From assembly GCA_002422745.1 (NCBI GenBank), contig DITH01000119.1, positions 1 through 10,413 of the forward strand: a DNA stretch of 10,413 bases, in the 5' to 3' direction. Positions 6,041 through 10,413 of the stretch are shown piece by piece. A program made the position numbers and the translations under genes. Each line of letters opens with the position of its first letter. Within the stretch, counting starts at the first letter, position 1. The notes beneath the pieces are model-generated. The model was given only the letters and a program-made list of their open reading frames with translations. It had not been told where the DNA came from and ran no database searches. Origin of the DNA: Alphaproteobacteria bacterium UBA6189 (GTDB taxonomy: Bacteria; Pseudomonadota; Alphaproteobacteria; Rickettsiales; UBA3002).

Positions 6041-7704
6041 CCACGCCCCAGCACGCATCCAGCGCTTACTACGCCCGGGTGACGCTGGGTTTCCTACTGA
6101 TTGCGCTCGCCTATGTGCTGATGCTCGATCCCGCCTTTGCACAAGCGGCTGGGGGTGCGGCAAGCGGCAGTTTCCGCTGCTCGGGCGACCGGGCAATCGG
6201 CACCCTCTACGATTCCGGCATGCAGTGTCCCGCGACCATGTCGATGAACAACGTGTTCTCCTTCCTCATCTGCAATATGGAGCGGCTGGCCGGCAACCTG
6301 CTCGGTCAAATGTATTGCAGCATCGTGGTCGACCTCATCCCTGCCGTCACCGCCATGCTCACGCTTGCGGTGCTGTTTTTCGGCATCGGCTTTACCATCG
6401 GCGTCATCCCCGCCACCGCGAAAGATTTCCAACTCTTCCTGCTGAAAGTGGTGTTTGTGTGGGTATTCGCCACCCAGGCCGACTACTTAATCGGCACCGG
6501 CTATAATTTGCTCGTCACCGGCCTGCGCGAAGGCACCGCCGTCGCCTTGAGCGCGATGTTCGAACCGCAAGGCGGCAACCAGGCTATCACCGGCATCCAT
6601 ATCTACAGTTATCTCGACCGTTTTCTCGATCAGGCCATGCATTTCGCCACCGACGCCATCGGCGCCAACGCCGCCGAAGGGGCGAATCCCTGCAAAAACG
6701 CCGTCTTCGCCGTCATGGCCATTATGGCCGTCGCCTTCCCGCCGGTCTTCCTGCTGGGGCTGATGATTATTTTCCGCATCGCGCTGACTTTCCTGCGCGC
6801 CGTGTTCGGCTACATGTATTCTATCGTCGGCATCGTCTTCCTGCTCACCCTGTCGCCCTTTTTCCTGAGCTTCTACCTGTTCCGCCAAACCCGGCCTTTT
6901 TTCGACAAATGGATCGGCTATCTCGTTTCCTTCTCGCTGCAGATGGTCATTCTGTTTGCCTTCCTCGGCTTCATTCTCTCCATCAAGGTTGACCATATTT
7001 CCGGCGGGCTGGTACGCATCATCATGCCGGTGCAGCAAACGGTGGAAACCTCTACCCTGCGCATGCCCTGGCAATATTGCACGGTATGCGATTTTAAAGT
7101 GGTCGATAAACAGGGCAACGATGCATCGAATTACGGCGCGCTGATTTCCGAGGGCACACTGCAATGCAAACATAACCCGCCGAAACCTATCCCCGCCCTT
7201 GGCATGGCTGCTCCACCCGAAATGACCCCCGAAGGCAAAACCCAGATGGAAACCGTCCAGGGTGCCTTGCTGAAATTTGCCGGAGTGGGGCTCTTATCGT
7301 TGCTCGTTCTGGCCTACCTGGTCGAATACCTGCTCAACTACGTGCCGTACATTGCTACGCTGCTTGCCGGTGGCCTTGGTGCCACCTACGCACCGCAAAT
7401 GGGCGGTGGCTATGCGCTCGGCCAGAAACTCTCGGTCGATATGCCGGGCGGCGAGCTCGTCAGTACTTTCGAGAAAGGCTTCGTCGACGGCTTCGCGGCG
7501 CACCAGGATAAAACCGCCATCGGCGCCACGGCGGCCGGCTTCATGAAAGCGTCGGAGCGGCTGGTCATGGGTGGCAAAGGGGGCAGCAGGAGCCCGAAAA
7601 CTGGTGAACCATACGATAGTGGCCAGGGCGCGAACGATCCCGGCATGCTCGGCAGCTTCCTGCATTTCATGATAAACCCCAACCGCGATTCCTCGCCCTA
7701 CTAA
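6037..7704 (+). CDS. virB6: VirB6/TrbL-family polytopic T4SS channel protein
   Basis: This 555-aa inner-membrane protein begins with a signal-like segment (about 14-35, ending AFAQ). Further hydrophobic segments lie near 96-125, 131-150, 221-248, 255-282, 293-317 and 408-452. The segment around 240-300 (MIIFRIALTFLRAVFGYMYSIV, then RPFFDKWIGYL) is the conserved VirB6/TrbL core. VirB6 forms part of the inner-membrane translocation channel. A large hydrophilic region (about 318-407) contains W345 and the cysteines C348, C351 and C377; C48, C64, C79 and C94 lie near the N terminus. The C-terminal tail (about 465-555) is Gly-rich and polar. It starts in the ATGA overlap with virB4, with GGAG seven bases upstream. 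It is a single moderate-sized copy, unlike the tandem giant VirB6 series I recall from Rickettsiales. Confidence 0.9.
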   Translation: MTTPQHASSAYYARVTLGFLLIALAYVLMLDPAFAQAAGGAASGSFRCSGDRAIGTLYDSGMQCPATMSMNNVFSFLICNMERLAGNLLGQMYCSIVVDLIPAVTAMLTLAVLFFGIGFTIGVIPATAKDFQLFLLKVVFVWVFATQADYLIGTGYNLLVTGLREGTAVALSAMFEPQGGNQAITGIHIYSYLDRFLDQAMHFATDAIGANAAEGANPCKNAVFAVMAIMAVAFPPVFLLGLMIIFRIALTFLRAVFGYMYSIVGIVFLLTLSPFFLSFYLFRQTRPFFDKWIGYLVSFSLQMVILFAFLGFILSIKVDHISGGLVRIIMPVQQTVETSTLRMPWQYCTVCDFKVVDKQGNDASNYGALISEGTLQCKHNPPKPIPALGMAAPPEMTPEGKTQMETVQGALLKFAGVGLLSLLVLAYLVEYLLNYVPYIATLLAGGLGATYAPQMGGGYALGQKLSVDMPGGELVSTFEKGFVDGFAAHQDKTAIGATAAGFMKASERLVMGGKGGSRSPKTGEPYDSGQGANDPGMLGSFLHFMINPNRDSSPY

Positions 7705-7709
7705 ACTGT

Positions 7710-7737
7710 CCGGGCTTGTGAACAGTGCCCGGTTTTT
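7710..7737 (+). terminator. Intrinsic terminator after virB6
   Basis: CCGGGC (7710-7715) pairs with GCCCGG (7727-7732) around an 11-nt loop, followed by TTTTT (7733-7737). It starts six bases after the virB6 stop. An alternative, mutually exclusive pairing of ACTGT (7705-7709) with ACAGT (7722-7726) exists but is weaker. Confidence 0.75.
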
Positions 7738-7761
7738 GCTGGACGCGCGGGCGCTACCAGA

Positions 7762-7767
7762 TATAGT
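7762..7767 (+). promoter_or_regulatory. -10-like hexamer upstream of virB8
   Basis: TATAGT matches five of six -10 positions, lies 24 bp past the terminator and about 35-40 bp before virB8. The -35 region (CTGGAC, 7739-7744, at 17 bp) is weak. It would be a natural restart point for the virB8-virB9-virB10 module. Confidence 0.35.
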
Positions 7768-7790
7768 CGCCATTCAGGGGTAAACCCACA

Positions 7791-7794
7791 AGGG
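7791..7794 (+). promoter_or_regulatory. Ribosome binding site for virB8
   Basis: AGGG (within AAGGG, 7790-7794) lies five bases before GTG 7800 and eight before GTG 7803. The in-frame GTG 7794 overlaps it, which argues against that longer start. Confidence 0.5.
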
Positions 7795-7802
7795 TGTGTG
7801 TG

Positions 7803-8510
7803 GTGTTCAAGCGCAAACAAAAAGATGTAACCGACAGTTCCAAGCACTGGTATCAGGACAAATACCAGCATGTGATGGTACAACGGAATATCTTTGCCCT
7901 GTTAGCCATGCTGGCCCTTGTTGCCGCGGTGGTGGCCGTATTTGCCGTGCTGCGCATGGCACCGCTGAAAACCGTTGAGCCCTATTTACTGCAGATCGAC
8001 CCTAAAACCGGCATCACCCAGAAGGTCGAGCCGATCAGCCGCAATCAATACGCCGCCAGCGAAGCGGTCGATCGTTATTTTACTGCCATGTATCTGCGGG
8101 TGCGCGAGAGTTACAATTTCAGCATCCTGCGCTACAACTACAACATCGTGCGGCTGATGAGCACACCCGATGTTTTCTATGGTTTCCGCAGCGAGGTGAA
8201 TGCCAGCAACCCCAACAGTCTGGCTGCCCGCTTAGGGGCCAATGGCCAGCGCGATATTCGCATCCGCTCGATGAGCTATATCCAAAATCCCCGCCAGCTC
8301 GGCGAACGCGAGGAAGTCACCCCTACCAAGATCATGCAGGCGCGGATCACCACGGTCGACTCCGCCCCCAACGCCGCCGATCTGGTGCAGCAATGGGTAG
8401 TGACAATCACCTTTGAATATGCAAGTTTGAACCTCAACGAAGAAGAACAATTACTCAATCCGCTCGGCTACACCGTAACCTCGTACCAGATCCAGCGTGA
8501 GATCAATTGA
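7803..8510 (+). CDS. virB8: VirB8 inner-membrane T4SS scaffold protein
   Basis: This is about 235 aa when started at GTG 7803; GTG 7800 is nearly as good and GTG 7794 overlaps the ribosome site. A short basic cytoplasmic N terminus (MFKRKQKDVTDSSKHWYQDKY) is followed by one membrane helix (about 30-50) and a periplasmic NTF2-like domain. The domain shows PYLLQIDPKTGITQKVEPI, a Tyr-rich helix RESYNFSILRYNYNIVRLMS, WVVTITFEY and the near-terminal NPLGYTVTSYQI, all typical of VirB8. The protein nucleates and stabilises the inner-membrane complex through contacts with VirB4, VirB6, VirB9 and VirB10. The TGA stop overlaps the virB9 start by one base (TGATG), indicating translational coupling. Confidence 0.92.
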   Translation: MFKRKQKDVTDSSKHWYQDKYQHVMVQRNIFALLAMLALVAAVVAVFAVLRMAPLKTVEPYLLQIDPKTGITQKVEPISRNQYAASEAVDRYFTAMYLRVRESYNFSILRYNYNIVRLMSTPDVFYGFRSEVNASNPNSLAARLGANGQRDIRIRSMSYIQNPRQLGEREEVTPTKIMQARITTVDSAPNAADLVQQWVVTITFEYASLNLNEEEQLLNPLGYTVTSYQIQREIN

Positions 8511-9586
8511 TGCGGCGCGCCTTCTTCATCCGGATAGTTTTTCTGCTGCTGGCCGCCTGCCTGCCCCCTGCAGCCATGGCCGACACGCCGATCGTCACCG
8601 ATAGCCGCATCAAAACCTTCGTGTATAATCCCAACGAAGTCTTCACCATCACCACCCATTACGGCTACCAGAGCAATATCGAATTCGGCGATAAGGAAAC
8701 CATCGACACCGTCTCCGTCGGCGACCGCGTCGCCTGGCAGATCATTCCGGCCGGGCGGCGTCTCTTCATCCGCGCGATGGAAGAAAACGCCCACACCAAC
8801 ATGACCATCGTCACCAATCTGCGCGCCTACCAGTTCGATTTGCGTTCCTCCTCGGCCGATGCCGTGTTCGGCAGCGAAGAGCTCACCTATGTCGTGCGTT
8901 TCTTCTATCCGGAGGAAGCCGCCGCCGGTATGCAACCGCCAGCACAATTCCGCCCAACCGCCAGCGCCATGCCCATGCAAACGCCCATGCCCATGCCCAT
9001 TGCTGCGCCCATGGCTGAACCGGCCTCGCCGCCTTCCATGATCACCCCCGCCAGCATCACCACCAGCACGCCGATGCCGGTGACCCCAACACCGTACTCC
9101 CCCATGGCCGCCAGCCCCCAACTTAGCGGGCCGCTGGCGACCGGCGTGATTCCCGATGTTCCGGCCGATCGCGGCATCCGCAGCAGCAGTCTGCAGGCTG
9201 CTTCGGCGGCACCGGGCATGGGTGTACCGCCCACCATCACCGCCACGCCGCTGGCGCCGCCGGTAAGCGCTATGCCTGCACCGGTCGCTCAGCCGCTGGC
9301 CGCCGCCAGCCCAGCCCCCACCGGCCCGTTCAATTACCGTTATACCTATAGTGGTCCATCCAGCGCCGCGCCGGTAAAAATCTACGATGACGGCCGCACC
9401 ACCTACTTCAAATACCGCACCGAAACCCTGCCGAATGTCAGCGTCATTACCGCACGCGGCCAACAACTTGCGGTGCCAGCGCGCCAACTGCCGGGCAATA
9501 TCGTCGCGGTCGACGTGGTAGGCCCACGTTTCAGCCTCAACCAGCCGGGCGGACAGGTCATCGTCTATAACGAAGCGGGGGCGTAA
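8510..9586 (+). CDS. virB9: VirB9 outer core-complex protein with long Pro/Ala/Met-rich insert
   Basis: This is 358 aa from ATG 8510, well above the usual 260-295. An N-terminal signal ends AMA at 22-24, but LAAC (14-17) also matches a lipobox. The N-terminal VirB9 domain (about 28-136) shows DSRIKTFVYNPNEVFTI, GDRVAWQIIPAGRRLFIRA and NMTIVTNLRAYQFDL, ending LTYVVRFFYPEE. A low-complexity linker (about 138-272) rich in Pro, Ala, Met, Ser and Thr follows. The C-terminal domain (273-358) has NYRYTYSG, APVKIYDDGRTTYFKY, VAVDVVGPRFSL and an IVYNEA end. In known systems the C-terminal domain binds VirB7 and VirB10 at the outer membrane. Domain order and motifs leave little doubt; the insert is the odd part. 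The gene is coupled to virB8 by a one-base overlap and ends two bases before virB10. Confidence 0.93.
   Translation: MRRAFFIRIVFLLLAACLPPAAMADTPIVTDSRIKTFVYNPNEVFTITTHYGYQSNIEFGDKETIDTVSVGDRVAWQIIPAGRRLFIRAMEENAHTNMTIVTNLRAYQFDLRSSSADAVFGSEELTYVVRFFYPEEAAAGMQPPAQFRPTASAMPMQTPMPMPIAAPMAEPASPPSMITPASITTSTPMPVTPTPYSPMAASPQLSGPLATGVIPDVPADRGIRSSSLQAASAAPGMGVPPTITATPLAPPVSAMPAPVAQPLAAASPAPTGPFNYRYTYSGPSSAAPVKIYDDGRTTYFKYRTETLPNVSVITARGQQLAVPARQLPGNIVAVDVVGPRFSLNQPGGQVIVYNEAGA
8966..9013 (+). repeat. CCCATG hexamer tract inside virB9
   Basis: Copies of CCCATG start at 8972, 8984, 8990 and 9008, with a CCCATT variant at 8996, within a stretch coding for Met-Pro repeats. A six-base unit keeps frame, so slippage would change linker length, not destroy the protein. 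Confidence 0.6.
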
Positions 9587-9588
9587 CC

Positions 9589-10413
9589 ATGTCGACCACC
9601 CCGCCGCCACCGCCACCCCCCAACGATCCGTTCCCGCCCATGAGCAACGGCAATCCCGACGATCCCTTCGCCAACGGCGATAGCGGCGAGCAGGGCCTGC
9701 CACCGGGCACCCCGTCGGTGGCCGCCAATCCCGGCCGGATGATGCTGGTGCTTGGCATTCTCGGGCTGGTGCTGGCCTTTTTATTCTACAATATTTTCTT
9801 CAGTGGCGACGATGAGGAAGAAGCCCCCGTGCGTGAACGCACCGTAGCCACCACGACTATCCAGCCGCCGCCGTTGCCCGATGAGCCGATGGCCCCGCCC
9901 CCTACGGTAGTGCCGCCCTTCACCCCGGTCGATATCCCGCCCCCCACCCGCGTCGAACTCATCAAACCCGAGGACGACAGCGCCGCCCAGCAACAGCGCA
10001 TCGCACGCATGCGCTCCAACATGATGGTCACCAGCAATAGCGGCGGCGGCCTTGGCGGCATTCTCGACAGCGAGCCCACCACCGCGCCCACCACCAGCGA
10101 TCCCAACTCGCAGTTTGAGGCCCGGGTCGTCGGCGCCAACACCAAAGCGGTGCGCGTCGAGGCCACGCGCATCGGCGATTTACGCCGCACCATCGCGCAG
10201 GGCCGCATTATCCAAGCTACCACCGAATCGGCGGTGAATACCGAGCTGCCCGCGCCGATCCGCGCTATCGTTTCGCGCGACACCTACGGCGAAGCGGGCG
10301 ATGAACCGCTCATCCCCAAAGGCTCACGCCTGATCGGCACCTACAACACCGATATTATCGGCGGCCAAAGCCGCGCTTATATCGTCTGGACGCGGTTGAT
10401 CCGCCCCGACGGC
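9589..10413 (+). CDS. virB10: VirB10/TrbI T4SS core-complex protein, N-terminal 275 residues (3' truncated by window)
   Basis: From ATG 9589 the frame stays open to the window end with no stop, giving 275 codons. The cytoplasmic N terminus is proline-rich, with seven consecutive Pro (5-11) and two DPF motifs (13-15, 25-27). One membrane helix lies at about 51-71. A long Pro/Asp-rich periplasmic linker follows. From about 175 the beta-barrel domain begins, with the VirB10 hallmarks GRIIQATTESAVNTELPAPI, AIVSRDTYG, LIPKGSRLIGTYN and IVWTRLIRPDG. VirB10 spans both membranes and transmits energy from the inner-membrane ATPases to the outer pore. The rest of the barrel, including the outer-membrane antenna helices, lies beyond the window. 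Only two bases separate it from virB9, so it is surely in the same operon. Confidence 0.93.
   Translation, partial: MSTTPPPPPPPNDPFPPMSNGNPDDPFANGDSGEQGLPPGTPSVAANPGRMMLVLGILGLVLAFLFYNIFFSGDDEEEAPVRERTVATTTIQPPPLPDEPMAPPPTVVPPFTPVDIPPPTRVELIKPEDDSAAQQQRIARMRSNMMVTSNSGGGLGGILDSEPTTAPTTSDPNSQFEARVVGANTKAVRVEATRIGDLRRTIAQGRIIQATTESAVNTELPAPIRAIVSRDTYGEAGDEPLIPKGSRLIGTYNTDIIGGQSRAYIVWTRLIRPDG

Noticed and set aside
6487..7173. Minus-strand open frame of 228 codons opposite virB6
   Set aside because: The product is Gln/Glu/Asp-rich with no domain pattern, a complement shadow of membrane-helix codons in virB6.
7705..7732. Pseudoknot between ACTGT/ACAGT and CCGGGC/GCCCGG
   Set aside because: Connecting loops would be zero bases long, which is sterically impossible; the two stems are alternatives and the GC-rich one with the T-tract is a simple terminator.
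7718..7783. Short GTG-started frame between virB6 and virB8 as a possible virB7
   Set aside because: It is only 21 codons, runs through the terminator, and has neither signal peptide nor lipobox cysteine.
8468..9703. Long open frame (411 codons) on the minus strand opposite virB9
   Set aside because: It is Gly/Arg/His-rich low-complexity translation caused by the Pro/Ala-rich GC-biased sense strand, and virB9 is firmly supported on the other strand.
1..10413. tRNA, rRNA, transposase, inverted terminal repeats or attachment sites
   Set aside because: None was recognised on either strand; the window shows no direct sign of a mobile-element border.

Overview
The window looks like a chromosomal segment of a GC-rich alphaproteobacterium. 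The main content is most of a P-type (VirB-like) type IV secretion system (T4SS) whose pilin, VirB4 and VirB6 sequences resemble those of the Rickettsiales/endosymbiont lineage, although base composition is far richer in GC than in Rickettsia. The assignment to Alphaproteobacteria rests on protein resemblance recalled from memory, not on a search.

Layout. (1) 1-1677, + strand: the 3' end of a 3-oxoacid CoA-transferase beta subunit gene, followed one base later by a membrane protein with a C-terminal spermidine-synthase-like domain. (2) 1674-2953, - strand: ridA-like gene, a small unrecognised 81-aa gene, and an EVE-domain gene. The EVE gene converges on the membrane protein gene and both stop inside one CTAG. 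A 59-nt imperfect palindrome (2399-2457) lies between the ridA-like and 81-aa genes. (3) 2954-3216: an AT-rich divergent intergenic region with candidate promoters, a four-copy 11-bp-phased repeat and two leader hairpins. (4) 3217-10413, + strand: virB2, virB4, virB6, virB8, virB9 and the first 275 codons of virB10, which runs off the window.

The T4SS genes seem split into three transcription modules: virB2 alone, ending at a strong intrinsic terminator; virB4-virB6, coupled by ATGA and ending at a second terminator; and virB8-virB9-virB10, coupled by TGATG. Each module is preceded by a TATA(G/C)T hexamer. Together the products would supply the pilin (VirB2), an ATPase-family inner-membrane component (VirB4), the polytopic channel protein (VirB6), the inner-membrane scaffold (VirB8) and two core-complex proteins (VirB9, VirB10). 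No virB1, virB3, virB5 or virB7 is seen in its usual place.

The most notable points are: VirB4 has lost the Walker A lysine and Walker B aspartate, so it is probably a non-hydrolysing paralogue; VirB9 carries a 135-residue Pro/Ala/Met-rich insert and a lipobox-like cysteine in a locus lacking virB7; and the virB2 promoter region holds helically phased TGTNAC repeats. I see no wholly new system: this is a known secretion-system type with unusual components and regulation.
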